From Streptomyces sp. STR69 (lineage in GTDB: Bacteria > Actinomycetota > Actinomycetes > Streptomycetales > Streptomycetaceae): DNA of 64,000 nt. The position numbers were made by a program, and so were the translations under genes. The notes under the pieces are model-generated. The model was not told the origin of the DNA. It did not search any database and worked only from the letters and a program-made list of their open reading frames with translations. Shown here in pieces: positions 17,788 to 25,908 of this stretch (its first letter is position 1; each line of letters starts with the position of its first letter). The stretch lies in contig NZ_JALJRY010000022.1 of NCBI RefSeq assembly GCF_024519455.1, forward strand, positions 62,001 through 126,000, written 5' to 3'.

Positions 17788-18518
17788 GCAGCAGCAGGTT
17801 GATCGGAGTCGGGGTGGGTCCCGGCGATCCGGAGCTGGTGACCGTCAAGGGCGTCAACGCTCTGCGGGCCGCCGACGTCGTCGTGGTGCCGGTGATGGAC
17901 ACCGGTGAGCGGGGGCGCGCCGAGGCGACCGTCCTGCACTACGTGCCGGAGGAGAAGGTCCTCCGAGTCGTCTTCGCGCTCAACGAGCGGACCGACCGGG
18001 CCCGGCGCGAGGCCGCCTGGGATGCCGCCGGGGCGAAGGTCGCCGAGCTGCTCGCCGCGCATCCCGTCGTCGCGTTCGCCACCATCGGGGACCCGAACGT
18101 CTACTCCACCTTCACCTATCTCGCCCTGACCATCGGGGAGTCGGTGCCGGGGACCGTCGTCGAGACCGTGCCCGGGATCACCGCCATGCAGGATCTCGCC
18201 GCGCGCTCCGGGGCCGTACTCACCGAAGGGACCGAGCCGTTGACGCTCGTTCCCGTGACGGCCGGGTCCGCCGTGCTCAAGGACGCGCTGGCCGGGCCGG
18301 GGACCGTGGTGGCGTACAAGTTCGGGCGGCAGGCGGCGGAGGTCGCCGAGGCGCTGCGGGAGACCGGGCGGATCGAGGACGCGGTGTGGGGGTCGGCGCT
18401 CGGGCTGCCCGAGGAGTCGATCCGGCCGGCCGCCGAACTGGACGGGGAGCCGTTGCCCTATCTGTCCACGCTCATCGCACCCGCGCGGCGCGAGGGCGGG
18501 CGGGGCGGGAAGTTGTGA
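17784..18518 (+). CDS. cobI: Precorrin-2 C20-methyltransferase CobI/CbiL
   Basis: SAM-dependent class III methyltransferase that methylates C-20 of precorrin-2 (or of its cobalt form). 244 residues. The N-terminal GVGPGDPELVTVKG and the TIGDPNVYSTF SAM-site loop are typical of CobI/CbiL. GITAMQDLAARSG supports the assignment. It is the last gene of the first block and is followed by a ZIP permease gene on the opposite strand, tail to tail. Confidence 0.94.
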   Translation: MSSSRLIGVGVGPGDPELVTVKGVNALRAADVVVVPVMDTGERGRAEATVLHYVPEEKVLRVVFALNERTDRARREAAWDAAGAKVAELLAAHPVVAFATIGDPNVYSTFTYLALTIGESVPGTVVETVPGITAMQDLAARSGAVLTEGTEPLTLVPVTAGSAVLKDALAGPGTVVAYKFGRQAAEVAEALRETGRIEDAVWGSALGLPEESIRPAAELDGEPLPYLSTLIAPARREGGRGGKL

Positions 18519-18538
18519 CCGGTCGTAGATGCCGTGGA

Positions 18539-19267
18539 TCAGGCCGCGAGGCCGACCACCAGCCAGATGAACGCCGCTCCGGCGACCGTGCACAGCAGGG
18601 TCGCGGGCGCGGGGTGTTCGTGGTGGGCCTCGGGGAGGATCTCGGCGGCGGCGAGATAGAGGAGCACGCCACCGAAGAAGCCGAGATAGCCGCCGAGCAG
18701 TCCCTGGGGGATGGTGAGGAACGCCGTCGAGGCGGCGCCGGCCACGGGGGCCGCCGCGTCCGCGACCAGCATCGCGATGGCCTTGCGGCGGGCGTTCCCG
18801 TAGAGGCTCGTGATCGTGTACGTGTTGAAGCCGTCCGCGAAGTCATGGGCGATGACCGCGAGCGCGACCGCCGTGCCCATGCCGCCGCCCACCTGGAACG
18901 CGGCGCCGATCGCCACCCCGTCCATGAAGCTGTGGCCGACCATCGCGGCGGCTGCCGTCAGGCCCACCTCGGGCGCGCGGCCGTTGGTTTCCTCCGCGCC
19001 GTGGGAGGCCTGGCGGGCGGCGAGCAGGCGTTCGACCAGATGGGCCACGAGGAAACCGGCCACGAAGAGCAGCAGGGCGGCCGGTACGCCGAAGACCTCG
19101 CGGCCCGCCGCGCGCAGCGCCTCCGGCAGGAGGTCGAGGCCGACGACGCCCAGCATCAGGCCGCCGGCCAGGCCCAGGACGAGATGGCGGCGGTCGGTCA
19201 CCCGCTGTGCCGTCCAGCCGCCGGCCAGCGTCATCAGGAACGCGCCGAGCGCGACGAAGACCGCCAT
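18539..19267 (-). CDS. ZIP family divalent metal permease
   Basis: A 242-residue polytopic membrane protein. The two signature helices of ZIP transporters are visible: GHSFMDGVAIGAAF and HDFADGFNTYTI, with paired His/Asp metal ligands. A His-rich stretch near the C-terminus (AHHEHPAP) follows a helix. The gene is antisense to the cobalamin genes and sits between cobI (tail to tail) and cobM (head to head). Position suggests cobalt uptake for corrin synthesis, but ZIP proteins mostly carry zinc, iron or manganese, so the metal is inference. Confidence 0.88.
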   Translation of the reverse strand: MAVFVALGAFLMTLAGGWTAQRVTDRRHLVLGLAGGLMLGVVGLDLLPEALRAAGREVFGVPAALLLFVAGFLVAHLVERLLAARQASHGAEETNGRAPEVGLTAAAAMVGHSFMDGVAIGAAFQVGGGMGTAVALAVIAHDFADGFNTYTITSLYGNARRKAIAMLVADAAAPVAGAASTAFLTIPQGLLGGYLGFFGGVLLYLAAAEILPEAHHEHPAPATLLCTVAGAAFIWLVVGLAA

Positions 19268-19377
19268 AGTCCCCTTGCTATCCGATCAACCCCTGTTCGC
19301 GCACATCCTGGACCGCTCCACCCCCACGTGTACTGACGTTCCCGTTCTGTTTGTCCCGCTTGAGAGGATCCGACCCC

Positions 19378-20214
19378 ATGGCCGATGCCGATGCCACCGC
19401 CGACACCCCCACCGGCAAGGTGACCTTCGTCGGTGCCGGCCCCGGCGCCGCCGACCTGCTGACGTTCCGTGCCGCGCGCGCCATCGCCGAGGCCGACGTC
19501 GTGATCTGGGCGGCCAGCCTGGTCCAGGCCGAGGTCCTCGACCACGCGCGCGAGGGCGCCGAGATCCTGGACTCGGCGACGATGTCCCTGGAGGACGTCG
19601 TCGCCGTGTACGAGCGGGCCGTGGCGGAAGGGCTGCGTGTCGCGCGCATCCACTCGGGCGACCCGGCCCTCTGGGGAGGCACGCAGGAACAGGTCGACCG
19701 GTGCCGTGCGATCGGCATCGAGACCGAGATCGTCCCCGGTGTCTCCGCGTTCTCCGCCGTGGCCGCCCTCGCACAGCGCGAGCTGACGATCCCAGAGGTC
19801 GCGCAGTCCGTCGTGCTCACCCGGCTCGGCGGCGGCAAGACGCCGATGCCGCCCGGGGAGGAGGTGCGGGAGTTCGCGCGCCACGGCACGACCATGGCGA
19901 TCTTCCTGTCGGCCGCCCGCAGCGGGCAGTTGGTGCGTGAGCTGCTGGAGGGCGGCTATCCGACGGACACGCCCGTCGTCGTGGCCTACCAGGCGACCTG
20001 GCCCGAGGAACTGATCGTGAAGTGCACGATCGCCACGCTGGAGGAGACGGTCAAGGAGCACAAGCTCTGGAAGCACACCCTCTTCCTGGTCGGCCCGGCC
20101 CTCGACGCGCACGGCACCCGCTCGCACCTCTACCACCCGGGCCATTTCCACGGCTACCGCAAGGCCGACCCGGAGGCCCGCAGGGCCCTGCGCTCGCGGG
20201 GTGCGAGCACATGA
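19378..20214 (+). CDS. cobM: Precorrin-4 C11-methyltransferase CobM/CbiF
   Basis: SAM-dependent methyltransferase acting on C-11 after ring contraction. 278 residues. Diagnostic blocks are FVGAGPGAADLLTFRA at the N-terminus, IHSGDPALWGG and EIVPGVSAFSAVAALAQREL. An Ala/Asp/Thr-rich N-terminal extension of about 14 residues precedes the fold. It heads the second cobalamin block, divergent from the ZIP gene. No B12 box is visible in the 110-bp divergent region. Confidence 0.94.
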   Translation: MADADATADTPTGKVTFVGAGPGAADLLTFRAARAIAEADVVIWAASLVQAEVLDHAREGAEILDSATMSLEDVVAVYERAVAEGLRVARIHSGDPALWGGTQEQVDRCRAIGIETEIVPGVSAFSAVAALAQRELTIPEVAQSVVLTRLGGGKTPMPPGEEVREFARHGTTMAIFLSAARSGQLVRELLEGGYPTDTPVVVAYQATWPEELIVKCTIATLEETVKEHKLWKHTLFLVGPALDAHGTRSHLYHPGHFHGYRKADPEARRALRSRGAST

Positions 20215-21449
20215 TCACGGTCGTCGGTACGGGGACGGGCGCGCCGGTCGCGGACGACGTGCTCGCCGGTGCCCGCCTCGTCGTCGGCGGCCGGCGCCAT
20301 CTGACCGCCGCCACGCTCCCGGACGACGCCGAGCAGATCGTCCTCGGCCCGCTCGCGCCCGCCCTCGACACCATCCAGGCGTACGTCGAGAAGGGCGAGC
20401 CGGTCGTCGTGCTGGCCTCGGGGGACCCCGGGTTCTTCGGGATCGTACGGGCGCTGGCGGAACGGTTCGGCACCGATGTCCTCGACGTCCGCCCCGGTGT
20501 CTCCTCCGTCGCCACCGCCTTCGCCCGCACCGGCCTGACCTGGGACGACGCGGTCGTGGTCAGCGCGCACGGACGCGATCTCCGTACGGCGGTCAACGCG
20601 TGCCGCGCGCATCCCAAGGTCGCCGTGCTCACCGGGCCGGGGGCCGGTCCCGCCGAACTGGGCGCCGCCCTCAGCCACCGCACCGCCGGGCGCGTCCTCG
20701 TCGTCGCGTCCGCGTTGGGCTCCGGGCAGGAGCGGGTCGAGCGGGTCACGCCCGCCGAGGCCGCCGCCCGGGACTGGGGTACGGCGGTGAGTGTGGTCCT
20801 GTGCCTGGACGAGTCGCGGAGCCTCGGTACCGCGCGGACGGTCGCCGGAGCCGCCGTCGGACCCGCCCGATGGGCCCTGGACGAGCGGGAGTTCGAGCAC
20901 CGGGACTCCATGATCACCAAGTTCGAGGTACGGGCGCTGGCACTGGCCCGGCTCGGGCCGCGGCTCGGCGAACTGGTCTGGGACATCGGCTCCGGCTCCG
21001 GCTCCGTGGCCGTCGAGTGCGCCCGGCTCGGCGCCGCCGTCACCGCCGTCGAGAAGACCCGGGACGGTGTCGAGCGGATCCGTGCCAACGCCGAGGCGCA
21101 CGGCGTCGACGTGCACACCGTGCACGGGGCGGCGCCGACCGTGCTGTCCGATCTCGACGACCCCGACGCCGTGTTCGTCGGCGGCGGCGGGCGCGAACTG
21201 CCCGCCATCGTCACCGCGTGCGCCCGGCGGGCCCGGCGGACCGTGGTCGTCGCGATGGCCGCGCTGGACCGGGTACCGGCGGTGCGCGAGGCACTCGGCG
21301 CTGCCGGGTTCGCGGTCGACGGCGTGCTGCTGCAGTCGTCCCGGCTCGCGCCGCTGCCGGGTGATGTGACCCGGCTGGCGGCGACCAATCCCGTTTTTCT
21401 GCTGTGGGGCGTCCGGCCTCCGGCATCTGTTGAAGGAGTTGCTCAGTGA
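20211..21449 (+). CDS. cobL: Bifunctional precorrin-6Y C5,15-methyltransferase (CbiE-CbiT fusion, CobL)
   Basis: Catalyses methylation at C-5 and C-15 and decarboxylation of the C-12 acetate side chain. 412 residues. The N-terminal half is a CbiE-type class III methyltransferase (ITVVGTGTGAP, LASGDPGFFGI). The C-terminal half, from about residue 215, is a CbiT-type Rossmann methyltransferase with VWDIGSGSGSVAVE as the SAM motif. The start overlaps the cobM stop (ATGA) and the stop overlaps the next GTG. Confidence 0.95.
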   Translation: MITVVGTGTGAPVADDVLAGARLVVGGRRHLTAATLPDDAEQIVLGPLAPALDTIQAYVEKGEPVVVLASGDPGFFGIVRALAERFGTDVLDVRPGVSSVATAFARTGLTWDDAVVVSAHGRDLRTAVNACRAHPKVAVLTGPGAGPAELGAALSHRTAGRVLVVASALGSGQERVERVTPAEAAARDWGTAVSVVLCLDESRSLGTARTVAGAAVGPARWALDEREFEHRDSMITKFEVRALALARLGPRLGELVWDIGSGSGSVAVECARLGAAVTAVEKTRDGVERIRANAEAHGVDVHTVHGAAPTVLSDLDDPDAVFVGGGGRELPAIVTACARRARRTVVVAMAALDRVPAVREALGAAGFAVDGVLLQSSRLAPLPGDVTRLAATNPVFLLWGVRPPASVEGVAQ

Positions 21450-23158
21450 TCGGCCTCATCTCCGCCACCGCGGCGGGAGCGACGGCGCGGGACCGGCTGG
21501 CCGCCGCGTGGCCGGACCGTACGCGCGTGTACGAGGGTCCCGTCGGGGACGCCGTCCGGGCCGCGTTCGCGGAGTGCGAGCAGCTCGTCTGTTTCCTCGC
21601 GACGGGAGCCGTAGTACGGCTGATCGCCCCGCTGTTGGGCGACAAGCGGACCGACCCGGGGGTCGTGTGCGTCGACGAGGGCGGCCGGTTCGCCGTGTCG
21701 CTGGTCGGTGGGCACGGCGGCGGGGCCAATGAACTCGCCGTGGAGGTGGGCGAGTTGCTGGCCGCCCGGCCCGTCGTGACCACGGCCACGGACGCGGTCG
21801 GAGTGACCGGCCTCGACACGCTCGGGTTCCCCGTGGAGGGGGATGTCGCGGGCGTCTCCCGGGCCCTGCTCGACGGCGAACCGGTCGCCCTGGACGCCGA
21901 GTTGGCGTGGCCGCTGCCGCCGCTCCGGGTGTCGGGAACGGGTGGCTCCTACGTCGTCCGTGTCACCGATCGCACCGTCGAGCCCGCCGAGCGGGAGGTC
22001 GTACTCCGGCCGCCGTCCCTGGTCGTCGGGGTCGGGGCGTCCAAGGGGGCGCCGGTGGACGAGGTGTCGGGACTCATCGAGAGCGCACTGCGCGACGCCG
22101 GGCTGTCCGTCGCGTCCCTCGCCGAACTCGCCACCGTCGACGCCAAGTCGGACGAGCCCGGCATCGTCGAGGCGGCTCAGCGACTGGGTGTGCCCCTGGT
22201 GACCTACTCCGCCGAGGAGTTGGCGGCCGTAGAGGTGCCCAACCCCTCCGAGGCGCCGCTCACCGCCGTGGGCACACCGTCCGTGGCGGAGGCCGCCGCG
22301 CTCGTCGGCGGGGGCGAACTCCTCGTCCCCAAGCGGAAGTCGGAGCGCGCCGACGGGCAGCCTGCGATGGCGACCTGTGCCGTCGCACGGCGGCTCGCGC
22401 GCGGTCGGCTCGCGGTGGTCGGGCTCGGACCCGGCGCCCGGGATCTGCTCACCCCGCGCGCCAAGGCCGAACTCCGGCGCGCGGCCGTGCTGGTGGGGCT
22501 CGACCAGTACGTGGACCAGATCCGCGATCTGCTGCGGCCCGGGACACTGGTCCTGGAGTCGGGGCTCGGCGCCGAGGAGGAGCGGGCCCGTACGGCCGTG
22601 GCCGAGGCGCGGAAGGGGCAGGCGGTCGCGCTGATCGGCAGCGGGGACGCCGGGGTGTACGCGATGGCCTCGCCCGCGCTGGCGGAGGCCTCGGACGACA
22701 TCGACGTGGTCGGAGTCCCGGGCGTGACGGCCGCGTTGGCCGCCGCCGCGATCCTCGGGGCGCCCCTCGGCCACGACCATGTGTCGATCAGCCTCTCCGA
22801 TCTGCACACTCCGTGGGAGGTCATCGAGCGCCGGGTGCGGGCCGCGGCCGAGGCGGACATCGTGGTGACGTTCTACAACCCCCGCAGCCGGGGCCGCGAT
22901 TGGCAGCTCCCGAAGGCCCTCGCCGTCCTCGCCGAACACCGGGAACCGGCGACGCCGGTCGGTGTCGTACGGAACGCCTCGCGGCCGGACGAATCCAGCC
23001 GACTGACGACGCTGGCCGCGCTGGATCCGGCGACGGTCGACATGATGACTGTGGTGACCGTGGGCAACACGGCGACCCGGGACATCGCCGGACGCATGGT
23101 GACGCCGCGCGGGTACCGCTGGCAGGCGGATCGGGCAGCGCAGGAGGTGGCCGAATGA
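21446..23158 (+). CDS. CbiG-CbiH fusion: cobalamin protein CbiG and precorrin-3B C17-methyltransferase
   Basis: A 570-residue fusion. Residues 1 to about 325 are CbiG, which opens the ring lactone of cobalt-factor IV in the anaerobic route: FLATGAVVRLIAPLLGDK, SLVGGHGGGANELA and VVGVGASKGAP. Residues about 335-570 are a CobJ/CbiH methyltransferase: VGLGPGARDLLTPRA, IGSGDAGVYAMASPALAE and FYNPRSRGRDWQLPKA. The start is GTG. Pairing anaerobic-type CbiG with the aerobic chelatase CobN in one operon shows a hybrid gene set. Confidence 0.92.
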   Translation: MIGLISATAAGATARDRLAAAWPDRTRVYEGPVGDAVRAAFAECEQLVCFLATGAVVRLIAPLLGDKRTDPGVVCVDEGGRFAVSLVGGHGGGANELAVEVGELLAARPVVTTATDAVGVTGLDTLGFPVEGDVAGVSRALLDGEPVALDAELAWPLPPLRVSGTGGSYVVRVTDRTVEPAEREVVLRPPSLVVGVGASKGAPVDEVSGLIESALRDAGLSVASLAELATVDAKSDEPGIVEAAQRLGVPLVTYSAEELAAVEVPNPSEAPLTAVGTPSVAEAAALVGGGELLVPKRKSERADGQPAMATCAVARRLARGRLAVVGLGPGARDLLTPRAKAELRRAAVLVGLDQYVDQIRDLLRPGTLVLESGLGAEEERARTAVAEARKGQAVALIGSGDAGVYAMASPALAEASDDIDVVGVPGVTAALAAAAILGAPLGHDHVSISLSDLHTPWEVIERRVRAAAEADIVVTFYNPRSRGRDWQLPKALAVLAEHREPATPVGVVRNASRPDESSRLTTLAALDPATVDMMTVVTVGNTATRDIAGRMVTPRGYRWQADRAAQEVAE

Positions 23159-23754
23159 TCCCTGTGGACCGGGTGGTTCATCCGATCGAGGTGGAGTCCT
23201 ACCGGCGGATGCGCGCCCGCCTGGACACCTCGCACCTCCCGCCGCTGACCCGCGCGGTCGTGGAACGGGTCGTCCACTCCGCCGCCGATCTGGAGTACGC
23301 GTCCGATCTGGTCCTGGACGAGGGCGAGTTGGCGAAGGCGCACAGCGCGCTGCACGCGGGGGCGCCGGTGGTCGTGGACGTGGCGATGGTCGCGGCCGGG
23401 ATCACACAGCTCAAGACCGTGTGCCGGCTGAAGGACGCCAGGTCCGGTCCCGGGCTGACGCGTTCGGCCCACGCGATCCGGCTCGCCCACGACGAGGTCG
23501 GGCCCGGCGCCCTGTGGGTGATCGGCAACGCGCCGACCGCCCTGGAGGAGTTGCTCACGCTGGACGCCTCCCCCGCACTCGTCATCGGGCTGCCCGTCGG
23601 CTTCGTCGGCGCGGTCGAGTCCAAGGCCGCGTTGCGCGAGAGCGGGCTGCCCGCCGTGAGCAACGTGTCCGAGAAGGGCGGTTCGGCGGTCGCCGCGGCT
23701 GCCCTCAACGCCCTTCTGTACCACCCCACATCACCGTCCGAGGAGACATCGTGA
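23155..23754 (+). CDS. cobH: Precorrin-8X methylmutase CobH/CbiC
   Basis: Moves the C-11 methyl group to C-12, giving hydrogenobyrinic (or cobyrinic) acid. 199 residues. The conserved active-site His is His41 in RVVHSAADLEYASDL. Other family blocks are VVVDVAMVAAGI, ALWVIGNAPTALEEL and GLPVGFVGAVESKAAL. It overlaps its neighbours by 4 nt on each side. Confidence 0.95.
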   Translation: MIPVDRVVHPIEVESYRRMRARLDTSHLPPLTRAVVERVVHSAADLEYASDLVLDEGELAKAHSALHAGAPVVVDVAMVAAGITQLKTVCRLKDARSGPGLTRSAHAIRLAHDEVGPGALWVIGNAPTALEELLTLDASPALVIGLPVGFVGAVESKAALRESGLPAVSNVSEKGGSAVAAAALNALLYHPTSPSEETS

Positions 23755-24689
23755 CCACCCCGCCGCCCGCCCTGCTCATCGCCGGACACGGCACCCGGGA
23801 CGAGGCCGGAGCCGAGGCGTTCCGGTCCTTCGTACGGGAGTTGGGCCGCCGCCATCCCGAACTGCCCGTCGCGGGCGGGTTCATCGAGCTCTCGCCGCCG
23901 CCGCTGGGCGACGCGGTGACCGAACTGGTGGAGCGCGGGGTGCGCCGGTTCGCCGCCGTACCGTTGATGCTGGTGTCCGCCGGGCACGCCAAGGGGGACA
24001 TCCCGGCGGCGCTGGCCCGGGAGAAGGAGCGGCACGCGAGGATCTCCTACACGTACGGCCGCCCACTGGGCCCGCACCCGTCGCTGCTGAAGGTGCTGGA
24101 GCGGCGGCTCGACGAGGCACTGGGCGAGTCGGCGCGCACGCCCGAGGACCGGGCCGATGTGACGGTGCTGCTGGTGGGGCGCGGGTCGACGGACCCGGAC
24201 GCCAACGCCGAGGTGCACAAGGCGGCGCGGCTGCTGTGGGAGGGGCGAGGCTACGCTGGCGTGGAGCCGGCGTTCGTGTCCCTGGCGGCGCCGGACGTGC
24301 CGAGCGGTCTTGACCGGTGTGTGAAGCTGGGCGCGCGGCGGATAGTCGTGCTGCCGTACTTCCTGTTCACGGGCATCCTGCCGGAGCGGGTGCGACAGCA
24401 GACGGAGGGCTGGGCGGCGGCGCACCCGGAGACCGAGGTACGGTCGGCCGAAGTCATCGGTCCGGAGCCGGAGTTGCTCGACCTGGTGATGGAGCGGTAC
24501 CGGGAGGCGGTCAAGGGTGATCTGCGGATGAACTGCGACTCGTGCGTGTACCGCATCGCGCTGCCCGGTTTCGAGGACAAGGTGGGGCAACCGCAGCAGC
24601 CGCACTTCCACCCGGACGACGACGGTCACGACCACGACGGTCACCACCACGGGCATCACCATCACGGTGGGCACGCCCATGCACACTGA
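23751..24689 (+). CDS. cbiX: CbiX-type sirohydrochlorin chelatase with His-rich C-terminal tail
   Basis: Long-form CbiX of 312 residues with two chelatase-fold repeats: LLIAGHGTRDEAGAEAF at the N-terminus and VLLVGRGSTDPDANAE at about residue 145. YFLFTGILPERV is a further family block. The last 28 residues or so hold 14 histidines with Asp and Gly (HDHDGHHHGHHHHGG), a metal-storage or delivery tail known in other CbiX proteins. The family inserts Co2+ into sirohydrochlorin early in the anaerobic route, or Fe2+ for sirohaem. Its presence beside CobN is notable. GTG start in a GTGA overlap. Confidence 0.92.
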   Translation: MTTPPPALLIAGHGTRDEAGAEAFRSFVRELGRRHPELPVAGGFIELSPPPLGDAVTELVERGVRRFAAVPLMLVSAGHAKGDIPAALAREKERHARISYTYGRPLGPHPSLLKVLERRLDEALGESARTPEDRADVTVLLVGRGSTDPDANAEVHKAARLLWEGRGYAGVEPAFVSLAAPDVPSGLDRCVKLGARRIVVLPYFLFTGILPERVRQQTEGWAAAHPETEVRSAEVIGPEPELLDLVMERYREAVKGDLRMNCDSCVYRIALPGFEDKVGQPQQPHFHPDDDGHDHDGHHHGHHHHGGHAHAH

Positions 24690-25785
24690 CAGAGCCCACG
24701 ACCCCACGGACAACGCGCACGAGCCCACGCGCGAAACCCATGACCTCCGTCATCACGGCGACGCCGAAGTCCGGGACGACGGCGCCCGGTTGATCGACCT
24801 CGCGGTGAACGTCCGCGCGGACACCCCGCCCACCTGGCTGCGCGAACGGATAGCCGGTTCACTGACCGGTCTCGCCGCCTACCCGGACGGGCGGGCGGCG
24901 CGGGCGGCGGTCGCGGCGCGGCACGGGCTGGCGGTGGACCGGGTACTGCTGACGGCGGGTGCCGCCGAGGCGTTCGTGCTGCTCGCCCGCGCGCTGAAGG
25001 TCCGTCAGCCGGTGGTCGTGCACCCGCAGTTCACGGAGCCGGAGGCGGCGCTGCGGGACGCGGGGCACGCGGTGGAGCGGGTGCTGCTGCGGGAGGCGGA
25101 CGGTTTCCGGCTGACCCCGGGGGCGGTTCCCGAGGGCGCGGACCTGGTGCTGATCGGCAACCCGACGAACCCCACGTCCGTCCTCCACCCTGCGGCTTCG
25201 ATCGCCCGACTCGCCCGCCCGGGGCGGACGTTGGTGGTGGACGAGGCGTTCATGGACGCGGTGCCGGGTGAGCGCGAGGCGCTCGCGGGCCGGACCGACA
25301 TCCCCGGCCTGGTGGTGCTGCGCAGCCTCACGAAGACGTGGGGTCTGGCGGGGCTGCGGATCGGCTACGTCCTGGCAGCCCCCGAGACGATCGCCGAACT
25401 CGAACGGGCCCAGCCCCTGTGGCCGGTGTCCACACCCGCGCTCGCCGCGGCGGAGGCGTGCATGGAGTCACCGGCCCTCGTGGAGGCCGCCCACGCGGCC
25501 CACCGCATCGCCGCCGACCGGGCCCATCTCGTCGCCGGCCTCACCGAGTTCGCCCCTGACGGCCTCCAGGTCATGGAACCCGCCGAGGGCCCCTTCGTCC
25601 TCGTTCGCGTTCCCAACGCGGTTGCCGTCCGACGGCATCTGCGCGACCTGGGCTTCGCGGTGCGCAGGGGGGACACGTTTCCGGGGTTGGGCGAGGAGTG
25701 GCTACGGTTGGCGGTACGAGACCGGACAACGGTCAACAGGTTCTTGCAGGCACTGGACCAGGCGGTGACGTTGTCGGGGAAGTGA
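24679..25785 (+). CDS. cobC: PLP-dependent aminotransferase-like CobC (threonine-phosphate decarboxylase type)
   Basis: Fold-type I PLP enzyme of about 368 residues, similar to CobC/CobD proteins that make (R)-1-amino-2-propanol phosphate from L-threonine phosphate. The PLP lysine lies in SLTKTWGLAGLRIGY. LIGNPTNPTSV and LVVDEAFMDAV are the cofactor-binding blocks. The start lies inside the His-tail region of cbiX; a GTG 12 nt further upstream is an alternative. It is the last gene of the second cobalamin block and feeds the CbiB reaction. Some relatives are histidinol-phosphate aminotransferases, but the context favours CobC. Confidence 0.88.
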   Translation: MHTDRAHDPTDNAHEPTRETHDLRHHGDAEVRDDGARLIDLAVNVRADTPPTWLRERIAGSLTGLAAYPDGRAARAAVAARHGLAVDRVLLTAGAAEAFVLLARALKVRQPVVVHPQFTEPEAALRDAGHAVERVLLREADGFRLTPGAVPEGADLVLIGNPTNPTSVLHPAASIARLARPGRTLVVDEAFMDAVPGEREALAGRTDIPGLVVLRSLTKTWGLAGLRIGYVLAAPETIAELERAQPLWPVSTPALAAAEACMESPALVEAAHAAHRIAADRAHLVAGLTEFAPDGLQVMEPAEGPFVLVRVPNAVAVRRHLRDLGFAVRRGDTFPGLGEEWLRLAVRDRTTVNRFLQALDQAVTLSGK

Positions 25786-25794
25786 CATCCCGTA

Positions 25795-25815
25795 CCAGGG
25801 GGCTCCGTCCCCTGG
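25795..25815. terminator. Hairpin after the cobalamin cluster
   Basis: CCAGGGG and CCCCTGG flank a GCTCCGT loop 10 nt after the cobC stop. Hairpins of this sequence type are frequent in Streptomyces intergenic DNA and probably terminate transcription. Confidence 0.65.
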
Positions 25816-25838
25816 ACCCCCGGCCCATGCCCACCCAC

Positions 25839-25889
25839 CACCCGACTCGGTCGGTCGAGAGGTCGCCTTTCAAGCATCCGAGACGGGTG
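25839..25889. terminator. Imperfect inverted repeat between cobC and the LAETG gene
   Basis: CACCCGACTCGG and CCGAGACGGGTG (11 of 12 complementary) are separated by 27 nt between two converging genes. It may terminate transcription from both sides. Confidence 0.45.
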
Positions 25890-25908
25890 GGTGGGAAAGG
25901 TGGTTGCC

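Noticed and set aside
19268..19377. A second B12 riboswitch before cobM
   Set aside because: The 110-bp divergent region has no B12 box, no GCCACTGT block and too little length for the aptamer.
24605..24686. A CAC/CAT-rich repeat near 24.6 kb as a possible repeat array
   Set aside because: It is simply the coding sequence of the His-rich CbiX tail.
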